Shown here: in pieces, positions 33,641-44,753 of the stretch
Layout: each line of letters opens with the position of its first letter
Numbering within the stretch: position 1 is the first letter of the stretch
Assembly (NCBI GenBank): GCA_028554755.1
Contig: JAPTOF010000007.1
Location: 16,539,001 to 16,603,000 of the forward strand
DNA length: 64,000 nt
Direction: 5' to 3'
DNA from: Cordia subcordata
Taxonomy: Eukaryota > Streptophyta > Magnoliopsida > Boraginales > Cordiaceae
Program-made: the position numbers and the translations under genes
Notes under the pieces: generated by a model
Databases searched by the model: none
What the model was told of the DNA's origin: nothing
The model's input: the letters and a program-made list of their open reading frames with translations, nothing else

Positions 33641-36560
33641 AAATTGGACCATGTTTTACCTACAAGTATGCTCATCATGAACAATGTAGTGTAACTAGGA
33701 GTGGGATCGTCTCCACAGGGAGACTCCTAAGGCAATTTTAATGTGCTTTGCATCAATAACGAGTCTACGTAAGTGTTTGGAGCTTAAAGGAACTGAAATT
33801 GAGAGAATTAAAGCTAAACTAAGGCTAAGCCTAATCTAAACCCAATTGGCGACTTGCAAATAGAGGTTCAATGTTGGGGAGTGGCCTAGGATTGGATTAG
33901 ATTCTAGAATCGGCTCATGATTGTGGCAACTGTTCATAGATTTAGGGTGTGTGTGTTTGAATTCTCGTGTCTTAACCTTATACCTAGCTGTATTGTCCTA
34001 GTTAATGGTATACCTTTATCCCTAATATGGCCAGATTAAGGTGTAGTTATGTCCAATCAACCCAGGTTTTAAGCTAATATACTTGGTCATTAATTGGGAC
34101 TTTAACTAATTGTAATTCTAACCATTACTTTTGTTTCAAAGCAAGAATTAGTAATTAAGGTCTAATTAGGCGCAGCCCAGTTTGATTTAAGGCATTATTC
34201 AACCAAAACTTAAGAATTAACTTTTTATTCCATGCTAATCTAAAGAGCATTAATATTGATCGTGACAAACACATTTACATGATGTAATTAGAGCCTTTAA
34301 TAGTATACATAGACATGTAAAATTAAAGTGTAAGCAATTAATAAGTATATCATGCATGAAAACATCACCAAATCCACAAATAACACAAAAAAACATGATA
34401 CCCAATCCATGCCCTCGTCACTCAAATCATCTGTTTAACAACCCTTTTGCCCAATTATTTAAGACATGAAAAAGACATAAAAGTAAACATGCGCAAGACT
34501 AAACAAGTGATACGATCACTTTTTATTTAAGTTTTAGTACTCGATTCCCTTTAGTTTTCTAAGCACCTCATTTAGCGGGCTTTCCGATCGACAATCCCAA
34601 CAACTCAAGGCTTAGGTTGCCAGTCTTCGAAAGGCCTTGTGCATACTATACTCATCCAAAATACCTAGGCACCAAGCCATTACACCGTTGGCATATGTCA
34701 TTCTGAAAAGTACTTACATAATAATTCGATCAACATGGAGACAAGTCAACTCAACATGCACAAGTGCCATGAAAAATGGAAAAACTACACCAAAATGAGT
34801 AGGAATATACACAACACGGCACAAAATGCAACAACTACCTTAAAGAGCATGAAATAAAAAATGAAGCTCCCATACTCTTAAACCTAAACTTTACTTGTTC
34901 TCAAGCAAAAGCATCTAACCACAACAAGCAAATAAGCATATGGCACACAGAAGTGGAATATGAAAGGGTAGAAGTGACATGAAGGAGCAATACAACATTC
35001 ATAGATCTACACGTGCCAAAGCTTTGATGACACATCCATTAGTTTCCGTTGACGTAAACTCAACTCATCTCGAAAAGGTCTACAAAGAGAGTTAAAAAAC
35101 ATTGCATTATAAACTCACAATGGCAAGTGTAAAGACAAGGCTTCATGCATGAGAAGCTTGGATAAAAGAGCCGCAAAAACATAAGGAGGAAGAAAGAAAA
35201 AGTTAGAAGACCATAAAAGAAGACAACCAAAAGAAAATGAAGAAAGGACTAAATTAACTAAATTAACAAACACTAACTTTCAAAATTCTAGGGTGCCTCC
35301 TAGTAGCGTTGAGTTTTACGCCCTCGGCCTGATGGTAATATTAAAGTCAAATGCGATTAAAATCTTTGGACATGTATTGCCTGACTATCATATCACCGCA
35401 AACAATAGAAGGAAAAGGATCATGCAACATATGATAATGCAATAAGTAAGCATAATAGTCCTTCTCAAAAGTATCTGAAAGAGATAGAAATTCCCACCCC
35501 GATTATCAAATGTAAAGGTGTCCTTGAATGTGTTAAGGACCATGTGCAAATCTAGAAGATCATGCGCCCTTTCATTTGCTCTAAACATAGCCTATCAGAC
35601 TCAGTCTCTGCAATTAACCACCCAATGGCATTCTTCTGATGATTAAGGGCTACCAATGCTCACTTCCTATGAATTGATGAAAAGTCTAGTGCATGTAAAG
35701 TGGAAAGAGTATGTGCTAGTCCCATGTACATGTGCTCGGCATGAAGAGGCATTAACATGAGCTCTAAAGTAAGGGGAGTCTCAATAAAAGAGGAAGGGGG
35801 AACTATAACGACATATAAAGAAGGAAAAATAATATTATTGTTGTGGAGAGAGTGTTGGGATATTTGAGTTTGAAATGCAATACTTGAAGCAAAAGGTCTC
35901 AAAAGGTTCAAAACAAATATAGTAGGGTTTGAAAGTATTTGTGCTTCAAAGGCATGTTCAAAAGACCATAAAAGAGTTTTGAAAGCTCAACTCGATATAG
36001 TTAGAAGCAGTTCTGATGATTACCAAGTTAATCGATTAATAGAGAGTTGTTTAGAGATCATGGGCACAGAGCATGGAATAATACGGATGGTTACCGACGG
36101 CTATCAGGTTACAACTACTACAAAGGAAAGAAATAAGATTGGAGAAGGGATCTAACAATCACACGACTTATCAGTCCTTTATGATTTTCTTTATTTTACT
36201 ATACCTTCCTAGTCTAGCCTAGCTTATCATAGCATAAGCAACTAGTAGCATAGTTTATTTTAGAAATAGCATAGCTCTTAGTGTAAGTTAACCATGCTTT
36301 CTTAATATAATTTTACTTCCTTGCAAGTAGTTTGCTATTATCTTACTTTTAGCATAGCAAAGTAGTTGTAATTGATCGAGCAGTTCTTCCATTGTGTTAT
36401 GGAGATTTCAATGGTAATGACGCCACTTGTTTCTTTCTAAATAACTTTCTTTTGGATTACCTTATTCACAACTTTAACAATTTGTTTGACTAAAAGGACA
36501 AGAGCACATGGTTCTAAGTGTACTTCTCGACCTCTCGTAGGGCCACCCTTGACAACTTGA
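33640..36560 (-). mobile_element. Probable non-coding remnant of a Ty3/gypsy-type retrotransposon
   Basis: No open frames remain. Two text blocks recall spacer regions common in plant gypsy elements: GTGGGATCGTCTCCACAGGG (about 33700) and, read on the minus strand, ACGCTACTAGGAGGCACCC (35288-35306), which resembles the widespread GGGAGGCAACCC motif. Neither LTR boundaries nor a TSD were found. The family call is a weak inference. Confidence 0.35.
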
Positions 36561-37489
36561 GACCTTTCTTGATTAAGTTAGGGCCTAAAACAAAAGTCTA
36601 GCTAAGACAACTCTATGAAAATTAGTTCAAACAAAAATTCGTCATTGATTTGTTTTTGACTTGCATTCAGACACCACTAGGCACTAGACATGCTAGTTTA
36701 GTTGCTCATTTGGTAGCAAAATGGTCCAACTTATCCACCTTTTCTCAAAGTTCAGTAAACTTCGTACTATTGACTCCGAAGTCAAATCCCCAAAGGTTAT
36801 ACTACACACCATTTTATTGTTTTCCTTGATGTCACTAGTTATTGTTAAATTTATGGTTCTTGGAGTTAAGTAGACTCAATTTTTAGATATTTAAAAGTGT
36901 TTATTATAAATTTAAAAAAAAATTAATTTCTTTGATCTATTTTTAAAGAGCAAATCAAATGATAAAAAGAATTGGAAAATAAGAAATCAAATTAGAATTT
37001 TTCATTAAAAACTACTTTTATATCATGCAAGAAATGGAATGGTGGTTCCTCTATATTCTTTTAGAATGGTACCTAAGATTGCCTTCAATTGATGGTTATG
37101 CATTATTGCATGATGCACAATAAACATACGACGATATAAGTCCGTACTTGTGTGTGAAGAGAAAGAGAAACAAAGCTAGCTAGCTAGAATTTGGTTCTCT
37201 TGTAAGGTTATTATTGAAGATATTAAATAAATAAAATAAATTCTTCTATAATTGTTTAAATTTTTAAATGAATTGGTTTAAATGAGGGTCAATTAATACC
37301 CGTGTCAAAACTAAAATTATAAATTCAAATTTCATTGTTATCCATTAAAAAAATTTATTTTTGTGCGAAATAAACAGCAGAAAGTGTAACTTTAGAGCCT
37401 CAAAAAGACTAGCTAGGATATATATACTTCAACTCAAGCATTTTATGAACTTTAATTCTTAAATATAGATCAAGAAAGATACATAATTG
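36561..37489. other. Intergenic DNA
   Basis: AT-rich without recognised genes or clear repeats. A short GCTAGCTAGCTAG run lies at 37177-37189. Confidence 0.35.
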
Positions 37490-37690
37490 TTTTTGTCGGA
37501 AAGGCAGAATTCATTAATAAAAGAAGAGTACAAATGGGCTCAAAAGTGACCCAGGTAATAAAGGCCCAAATAATGCAAACAAAATAAAACAGAAAATGAC
37601 CCTAAGATGACCCAATAGAAATAGGCCCAAGAAGACCAAAAACCAAGCAACAAAAGAGGGCAAATTATAAAGTGCACTTTCAATAAAGTG
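37490..37690 (-). mobile_element. 3' end of a LINE (L1-like), minus strand
   Basis: Read on the minus strand it ends ...TTTATTAATGAATTCTGCC then TTTCCGACAAAAAC, the typical close of plant L1-type LINEs. Only about 200 bp is recognisable. Truncation at the 5' side is usual for this class. Confidence 0.5.
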
Positions 37691-38040
37691 CATCTTCATC
37701 TATGTGGTCCTTCAGGCATATTAATAAATATGTCTATATATACATATTAAAAAAATAAAGAGTCACTTCTCCACTTAAATCTCAGTCTCTGTATTCTCTC
37801 TCTATTACGTCTCTATTCTCTCCCTCTGTACGTCACTTCTATTTCCTCTCTTTCTCTATTTTGGCAATTGATTTATGTTAATATTATTTTTTTATATTGC
37901 TAATAGATTGATGGTTTGATATTATTAACAATTGATTAGATTGATATCGAGAAATAGTCGTGAATGCAACTGATTGATAGGTTGCATCTTGGTAACAATT
38001 GGTTCTGATGGTTGTATACATATATATTTGAAGGATTAGT
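37691..38040. other. Intergenic DNA with CT-rich stretch
   Basis: CTCTCTATTACGTCTCTATTC-type pyrimidine-rich text at 37775-37860, then AT-rich DNA leading into the minisatellite. No gene. Confidence 0.35.
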
Positions 38041-38103
38041 ATTTATTCAATAGTCTATTATTGTTTGTTTAGTTTTTTTATAGCTGTTTGTTCTGTAACC
38101 TAT
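38041..38103. repeat. Minisatellite, left part
   Basis: Units of the kind CTATTATTGTTTGTTYAGT and CTATAACTGTTTGTTCTGTA. The array is interrupted at 38103 by a solo LTR and resumes at 39418. Confidence 0.75.
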
Positions 38104-39417
38104 TGTTAGCTAAATATTCATTATTGATTTTGATGATGAAAATATATATATGCGTTATTTAACTAAATAGCTTCTTATGAAAATGAGATGTCATCAATAT
38201 AAAGCTTGGAAAGATATGAAGATGTGCAAAAGGGTTATTTGAAGAAGAGAAAAGATGAGAAGGCATAAGGAGAAGAAGAGAAGACATAAGGGGTACCGGA
38301 TTTATTTTTCTTCTTGCTCTTTTTGTGAAATGCCTATATATTGTGTGGACTTGGCTCAAAATATTTTTCTTTTTCATTGGAAAAAATTTTCAAGTCTTAC
38401 ACTTTTGAAAATAACATATGCACAAATGTATTTGAATGCACGCATTGAGATAAAATAAGTTTTTGGGGTGTTTTTATTCACAACATGCATTTACATAGTT
38501 ATTCAAAATAACTTGGAGTTGTGAAAATGCACTTGAATTTGTTTTTCTGCAAAATCTGGCTTTACTTCACATTCGGTGGCGGACCCCAATGTCGACCGGC
38601 TGACCTAGGTGGTCGCCCGGCCTAATCAGAGAGGTGAAGGGAAAAGCCGGACCCCCTAGCCGGTCGACTGGCTAAGGCGTCCGGCCTAGTCAGAGAAGGA
38701 GAAGGGCAAGCCGGACGACCAAGCCGGTCGACCGGCTGAACGGGGGCTGTAATAAATGCACTAGCCGTTTATTACCATTCTGGCCGAAAATCTTCATCCT
38801 TCTTCTCCTACCAAATCCCTAACCCCCAAATCTCTTTAAATACTCATTCAAATACACTTTCTAAACATCAATTGAAGTGTGCAAAAGTGTTTATCATCAT
38901 TCAATCCATCTTTGAGCCATTCTTGCAATATATTTGAGCTTTCAAGAGCTTGTTCTTTCTTTTCTTGAGGAAGATTTCAGATTCAATCTCTTTTCAATCT
39001 TGAGTATATACACACTTTGAGAGCTTTAATCATTGTGAGATATATCCATTTAAGCTTGAAAAGTGTGAGGAAATCCTATAGAGAGAATCTCTTGGGTTCT
39101 TTGAACTAAGACTTCAAAGAGGTTGTAAAGAACTTGGTTTGTGCTTCACCAAGTTTTGAAGAAGCATTTTAGTGGAGAGCTTTGAAGTCCTAAGGGGAGA
39201 TTCCTTGGGCGGTGGACATAGGCTTGGCCGAACCACCTTAAAATCGTTTGTCTCTCTTCTCCTTGCATCTCTATTTTTATTGTTCTTACCTTGCTTATCT
39301 TGTGTTTGATATATTGCTTGTTAGAAGTTGTAAATTTTCTGAAAATTTTTTTAAAAAAAACGAAAATTAGTATTAATATCTTAATTCACCCCCCCTCTTA
39401 AGATATTTGCACCCACA
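38104..39417 (+). mobile_element. Solo LTR (about 1.3 kb, Copia/SIRE-like) inserted in a minisatellite
   Basis: It starts TGTTAGC, contains ATTTTGATGATGA near the start as in many SIRE-type LTRs, and ends ACCCACA. It is flanked by the 5-bp TSD CCTAT at 38099-38103 and 39418-39422. Removing it restores the minisatellite unit TAACCTATTATTG. A CCCCCCTCTTAAGAT block lies near the right end. Inside, 38590-38735 is a GC-rich tandem repeat. Open frames within it are not genes. Confidence 0.9.
38591..38740. repeat. GC-rich tandem repeat inside the solo LTR
   Basis: Units start with GTCGACYGGCT at 38591, 38663 and 38727 (periods 72 and 64 bp) and share GGCCTARTCAGAGA and AAGCCGGA. CCGGTCGACCGG is palindromic. 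It is strongly CpG-rich against an AT-rich background. Confidence 0.85.
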
Positions 39418-39790
39418 CCTATTATTGCCTATTCAATGTTCTATAACTGTCTGTTCAATAGACAATTATTATTTGTTTAGTAACCTATTATTATTTGTTC
39501 AATTATGTTGTTCAGTGCTCTATAACTGTTTGTTCAGTAGTCTGTAATCTATTATTATTTGTTCAGTGCTCTATAACTGTTTGTTTAGTAGTTTGTAATC
39601 TATTATTGTTTGCTTAGTACTCTATAACTGTTTGTTCTGTAACCTATTATTGTTTGTTCAGTATGCTATAACTGTTTGTTTAGTAGGCTATTATTATTTG
39701 TTCAGTAGTAATAACATGTTATTGTTTGTTCAGTGCTTTATAAGTATTTGTTCTGTGGACTATTATTATTTATTCAGTAGCATATTATTC
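39418..39790. repeat. Minisatellite, right part
   Basis: About ten degenerate units of 35-45 bp alternating CTATAACTGTTTGTTCAGT and TATTATTATTTGTTCAGT. It continues the array at 38041-38103. Confidence 0.85.
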
Positions 39791-39894
39791 ATCAAAATAT
39801 TTGTTCATAATTGAAATTGGTTGCATTTGCATTTAACATATCAGTAGAAATACATAAGCATATACATAAATTTAGTTCTTGTTTTGCTTTGATT

Positions 39895-40000
39895 TCTTTG
39901 CATGTTGTTGCTTCGGATTCGATGTTTTTAAATCCTTTGGATGTTGTTACTTCTGATTCGATGTTTTCAAATCTTTTGGATGTTATTGCTTCCATCATTT
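39895..40000. repeat. 39-bp tandem repeat, three units
   Basis: The units contain GATGTTGTTACTTCTGATTC and GATGTTTTCAAATCTTTTG. On the minus strand they read as 13-residue repeats TSKGFKNIESEAT in an open frame (39998-39792). Whether this was coding is unknown. Confidence 0.6.
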
Positions 40001-40481
40001 TATTAGATTCAATCTGCGATCTTGATTTATAATATTTGTTTAGTTATTGAAAAAATTGAATTGAATGTAGTTAGGGTTTGTGAGATTTATGTTTGAATTA
40101 GAGATGTTACGATAGAGAAGAGAGAGGAGAGAATTGTAGGCAAAAAAAAAGATGAAGCACTTATATAGCGCGTAAAATACACAACCCGTAGATGCATGTT
40201 GTAACATGCATCTGCAGGGCACAGTATAAGGCCTCACAAAAAAGAGATCAGTAGTGAGCCAAATTGCATGAAGGAGATAAATAGTGTCTTCATCATCAAT
40301 GCCAAATAAAACATTAGGTTTAGCCCTTATTATTGAAACCAAACATGGAGAAACCCTCAAAATGCCTGTAGGACTAGGTTGCTAAAGCAGCAAGGAGAAG
40401 AAACACACACCAAAGAAGAGAATGCGAAACAAAGAATTTCGACCTGGATAGAGGTTAGGCCTAGGGATCAACACCCGATAG

Positions 40482-40817
40482 TCAGACCCATTCAAAAAAG
40501 AAAGACAACCCCTGGAGCCCCGAGCTTGAACATTTGGACACAAAGTCCACCCTATCACCTTCAGACGAACCATCAAAAGTGATGGAAATGGCAGATAGGA
40601 GCATAAATCTAGTCATGGTAGCAACAACCGAGCAAATATGGAGAAGAAGACCAAACATGGCAAAGACAACAGCAACAAAAGAAATAGGTAGGTCAACCTT
40701 CACAAAAATCATGAGATTCAGCAGCACAAGTATGTTTGGCAAACGATCTGTGGGACTATCATCCGTCGATGCCTCTAGTTTTGGGAGGAACAAAAACAAG
40801 AAAGCTTGCATGGCCAT
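40482..40817 (-). CDS. Uncharacterised open frame with hydrophobic segments
   Basis: A 111-residue frame starting MAMQAFLFLFLPKLEA, with two strongly hydrophobic stretches (about residues 27-60 and 62-75) and a Ser/Gly-rich end. I do not recognise the family. The frame closes with TGA in a context that reads on in the same frame through several stops, so it may be the remnant of a longer protein or of a LINE-type region. Coding status is doubtful. The neighbouring frame 40360-40040 likewise has no recognised features. Confidence 0.15.
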   Translation of the reverse strand: MAMQAFLFLFLPKLEASTDDSPTDRLPNILVLLNLMIFVKVDLPISFVAVVFAMFGLLLHICSVVATMTRFMLLSAISITFDGSSEGDRVDFVSKCSSSGLQGLSFFFEWV

Positions 40818-41060
40818 GAGGCCTTGTTGAGAGAAGAGAGCTAAGGGGGAGCAGTTTTGTTTTGAGAAGAGGCTAATTAAACCCTAGAAGGAAGTCTCAG
40901 AGATGAGAGAAAAGAGTTCGGTAGAGCAAAACTTGATAAAGCAGATGACCATTTTATTTGTCTAGGAAGAAGATGTTTGGAGTTTGATAAGTAAGAAAAG
41001 AAGTGGGAGAAAAATGTTTAGAGATTGAAACCCCTCTTTATCGCTGATTAAGAAAGATAC
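40818..41060. other. Intergenic DNA
   Basis: Purine-rich text (AGAGAAGAGAGCTAAGGG and similar) without a gene. From about 41060 rightwards the sequence becomes alignable to 51330 onward, the 3' flank of the PSY gene. Confidence 0.35.
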
Positions 41061-41237
41061 ATGATCTTACCCCACTCAATATGGCTGGAGTAATAACATA
41101 CAATCCTTACTAGAATATAGTTGCTGGTACAATTTGTAACAGAAGATACTTTTTATTGTATGCTACAAATTTATTCATATGAGAGTAGTTTTAACTTTCA
41201 TAGTACTTTAATTTCTTGGAAGCTTAGGCACATAATA

Positions 41238-41399
41238 TTAAGGGTTATCACAGTTGCCTCCTTTGTTATCATCATTGCCCTAACCACCTCCGACCGTCAG
41301 ATCATGGGTGCAGTGGTTGGTTGAGGCTTCACCATAATTATGAATCTTAACTTTCAGAGACCTTCCTCGAAATCCTATTGTCGTCATGACCTTCTCTCC
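41238..41399 (-). pseudogene. Second exon of a PSY-type peptide gene, decayed paralogue of 51517-53459
   Basis: An acceptor GCAG at 41400-41403 is followed by (G)EKVMTTIGFRGRSLKVKI, matching (G)EEVMRTVGFRGRTLKVKV of the intact gene. The peptide core has decayed: NYGEASTNHCTHDL replaces DYDEASANRGHDP, so the Asp before the sulfated Tyr and the HDP motif are lost. A TAG at 41280-41282 stands where the intact copy has Trp. The reading then continues to the same DNP-stop end at 41238. The 3' flank (41060-41237) is also duplicated. No exon 1 with a signal peptide was found within about 2 kb upstream. Not fully excluded: a short processed product ending at the TAG. Confidence 0.8.
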
Positions 41400-41415
41400 T
41401 GCATTCCAATATCCT

Positions 41416-41419
<4 letters not shown>

Positions 41420-41451
<32 letters not shown>
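41420..41451. repeat. Microsatellite (AT)n
   Basis: An AT run immediately upstream of the PSY-like pseudo-exon acceptor region. The intact paralogue has a TA run in its 3' flank instead. Confidence 0.9.
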
Positions 41452-41453
<2 letters not shown>

Positions 41454-42865
41454 ATTAGTTGTGAATTCAAAATTTTATTTCTTAATAAAGCTATTAAAGT
41501 ACTTCAAAATAGATATACTATATAATAAAGAGGAGTCTATCCCACTATATGACTACCAAGTGTCAGTTAATATTAGCTTTGTTGTTCTTTTGCCATATGT
41601 CATGTTTTCTGCGCATTTCTTTAAAAAGAAAAAGACTAAACATTATTTTTTAATTAAAAAAAAAGAAAAGACAAATCTATTACCTTAAAAGATGCCGAAT
41701 AAATGATGAAAATGTTTTAATCTATATCATTCGTGATTTTTTTCCTAAAATTATTAGATTTTACAAAAGTATAAAAGTTGTGTTCAATGTCAGAAATTTA
41801 ATATGACGAAATATATTTATGTGTCATCTCTCACATTATTTGTCAAATTTGTCCATTAATAATTATAAAAAATATAAAAATACTCATTCTCCCATGTATC
41901 ATATCAAATATTATTAGCAAACCAATATTAACAAGTTTCACAATGCCAATTCAAGTGTGATGGGCTCTATACTTCCATTTAGTTCAATCTAGGACTTATG
42001 TACGGCATATAATTTTTATATGTTTGAGTCAAGAACTCAAAATCGGCAAATATGGAGAATTCACACCAATAATTGGAAATATAATTGCAACTGAATATCA
42101 AATAACTAATCATACATTACTAATAATAGGGCAAGTAAGGTACATGAGATATGGTAAAGTCTACTTACCTTGCATTTTAAATTTTGTAATAGAAACTTTG
42201 AAAATTTGCAAAGTCACAATAATAGGATTTATGCACCTTAACAACAATTCATAACAATTTCTTCTTGATGTTAATATAATAAATTAATAAACCAATATCC
42301 TCTTTACAAGCTGAAAATTTTAGATGAGATGGTAACTCTAATATGGTATTAGAGCTAAGAAGCCAAACAGCACGGGTTTGACCCTTACAATCACCCATTT
42401 AATTAAATTGTCCACGTGCAAGCTCTAAATAAGTCATGCTGCATGTGAGGAGGCGTGTTAATACAATAAATAAATAAATCAATATCCTCTCTACAAGCTT
42501 AAACTTTTAGATGAGATGGTAACTGTAAGACTTAACGGGAGAAAGGGAAATTTTGTTGGTTTGTGTGCTAGTTTATTTTGTTTTTCCTTCTTTTCTTTTG
42601 GCTGGAGAGTTATACCTAATTATATAAAAGATAAAAAAAAAAAAAAAGGAACGAAACAAAGTTCTACCTTCCCACTTCATGCCTACCTACATATCTAAGA
42701 GCCCCCATAGCTAAAATTAGTTCTTAATACATGTTTTTCATATCAGTGATGCCAAAACAAAAATTGATAGGAAATTGTTTCAAGATAAAATATGGAACAT
42801 TGATACAAAAAAATATAATAACTTATTGGACCAAAAACAAAACTAGGAAGTTGTCCTATTTCATT
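41452..42865. other. Intergenic DNA with a direct repeat
   Basis: No gene. AATATCCTCTTTACAAGCTG plus TTTTAGATGAGATGGTAACT at 42294-42345 recurs at 42482-42527, about 185 bp apart. The copies may be SINE-like or LTR fragments. GGGTTTGACCC at about 42376 is B-box-like. Confidence 0.4.
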
Positions 42866-42952
42866 GAGTTTTTTAGAAACATTCCTTCCACATGGAAAAA
42901 TAATAAAATCTAATATCACCTTATAAAGGTCTTGGGTCACTTTTCATGTCAA

Positions 42953-42956
<4 letters not shown>

Positions 42957-43036
<80 letters not shown>

Positions 43037-43074
43037 TGTATGTATGTATATATGTATGTATGTATATATATATT

Positions 43075-43113
<39 letters not shown>
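42957..43113. repeat. Complex TA/TATG microsatellite
   Basis: TA, TATG and GTGTGT runs. The open frames here on both strands are artefacts. Confidence 0.95.
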
Positions 43114-43121
<8 letters not shown>

Positions 43122-43680
43122 ATCAATACCCATCTATTTTTCAAGTCATCATAAATTATATTTTTAATATTATTACATTATTATAAATCTATATATTATA
43201 ATGTTTAATTATATTTATGCATCGCTTCTTAACCTCATCATTGTAATGGAGTTACAAGATATTTAATTATATTTATAAATATAAATTATATTTTTAATAC
43301 TATTAAATTATTATAAATTTATATAGATAGTGTTTAATTACATTTATGCACCACTTTCTAACCTCATCATTGCAATGGATTTACATAATATTTAATTATA
43401 TTTATGCACCACCTATATATTTCTTTTTATTGAGTTTAAAGTAATAAAGTCCAAAAAAAAACTCATTAACTTAATTAATTTACGCATCATATCCTACTTA
43501 AAAAATAAAAACAAGAATAAAATAGCACTAGAATTAATTTTTATAGATATTTAAAAATAATAAATAAACACACGAAAACCTAAAAATAATAAAAAAATCA
43601 CATTTATAAACATCTAAAAAACTAAAACACATCCAAAACCTAAATAAGCCCGTGCAAAGCACAGGGTATGAAAGCACTAG
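42957..43680 (+). mobile_element. Non-autonomous Helitron nested in the TRIM
   Basis: The 3' end has the hallmark structure: a short hairpin CCCGTGCAAAGCACAGGG at 43650-43667, about 10 nt, then CTAG at 43677-43680 and a host T. Insertion is between host A and T without TSD, shown by the uninterrupted right LTR of the TRIM. The 5' terminus is replaced or masked by a TA microsatellite (42957-43113), so the usual TC start is not visible. Internal duplicates occur: TATTTAATTATATTTATGCA-like text three times (43206-43405). Confidence 0.8.
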
Positions 43681-44149
43681 TTGATTTTATAATAGAATCT
43701 CAGTAATTCTTATTATGGTATCAAAGTTGAATCTTGGCCTAGTTCTTTGCACCGCACACATGTAACCCCCTCTACTCTATAGCTCATTTGAGCTCCCATT
43801 CTTGGTTCTTGGCTTTTTCGGTTATTGGTTCATGGGATTCTTGCTTTGTCTCATTGAGCTTAATTCCATTCTTGGCATTCTTGGTTCCCATTCAAGTCAC
43901 GCGCGAGGAGTGTTAGAATATACATTCCTCCTACATAGAAAAATAATAAAAATCTAAAACCACCTTATAGGAGTCTTGGGCCACTTCTTATATTAACCAA
44001 TTAATTTTATGATGACACTGTAGTGATTCTTCACAGAGTTGTCCTAAATTTTTTCATAAATTCTAAAAGATGTTTATTACTCTGTAGAATACAAGATTTT
44101 TGTGATTAAACTCGTCATATGCGATTAAAAATAAGGAAAAAAACCTAAA

Positions 44150-44211
44150 TAAATTTATAATGCATACTATTAAAATAAAACCTGTACAGAGCATGGATAT
44201 GAAATCACTAG
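44150..44211 (+). mobile_element. Degenerate 3' end of a second, related Helitron
   Basis: CCTGTACAGAGCATGG then ATATGAAATCACTAG, followed by T, matches the 3' end at 43650-43680 in layout and sequence. The hairpin is mutated. The 5' boundary was not found. Confidence 0.55.
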
Positions 44212-44753
44212 TATAATTAACTATCGTAATGATAATATCAATATTTTAAAAATAGTAGTTAATTACCATTAGCAAAACAAATAAACATTAATAAAATGAA
44301 TATAACATACACAACATTATCTTGTAAAAGTAATCTCAAAATTTTAAAAATAATGGTTAATTAGCCTTAAATAAACATAAATACATGTTATTATTATTAA
44401 GGATGAATACAACATATACAACATATGCAACTTTTAACCAAGATGGAATATTCTATTTAAAAAAACCAAAAATTTGCTCAAAAAAATTTTTTTTTGGCAA
44501 CTTCACAAAACCTTGCTCATCATATTCTTTTCCTGAGAAGAAGAAAAGCACATCACATTTTTCATTTACAAGTGTCCTCCTAGCGAGAAGAGATCTCTAC
44601 CACTAAAAACTTTTGGTCCCACAATCTCACAATTTTCAACTTGCAGAAAACTCAAGGACATCTTCTAATTTATTTTGCAGATAACATTCATATTTTGATT
44701 ATCTTGTCAAACGATTGGTCTTGAAATGATAGACTTGTAGCATTTCTCAACAT
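44212..44753. other. Intergenic DNA
   Basis: AT-rich and without a supported gene. The frame at 44385-44606 lacks any recognisable domain. Confidence 0.35.

Larger units (their letters stand above)
42871..44035 (+). mobile_element. TRIM (miniature LTR retrotransposon) split by a Helitron
   Basis: Flanked by the 5-bp TSD GAGTT at 42866-42870 and 44036-44040. The left LTR is 42871-42956 plus 43681-43715. The primer-binding site TGGTATCAAAG at 43716-43726 resembles the initiator-Met tRNA type. After about 185 bp of non-coding interior, the right LTR (43911-44035, 125 bp) starts TGTTAGAATATACATTCC and ends TTCACA. Removing the 724-bp insert leaves a 441-bp element, a normal TRIM size. Confidence 0.85.

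Noticed and set aside
42921..43186. Four long open frames on both strands
   Set aside because: All are translations of the TA/TATG microsatellite (Tyr/Ile and His/Ile runs).
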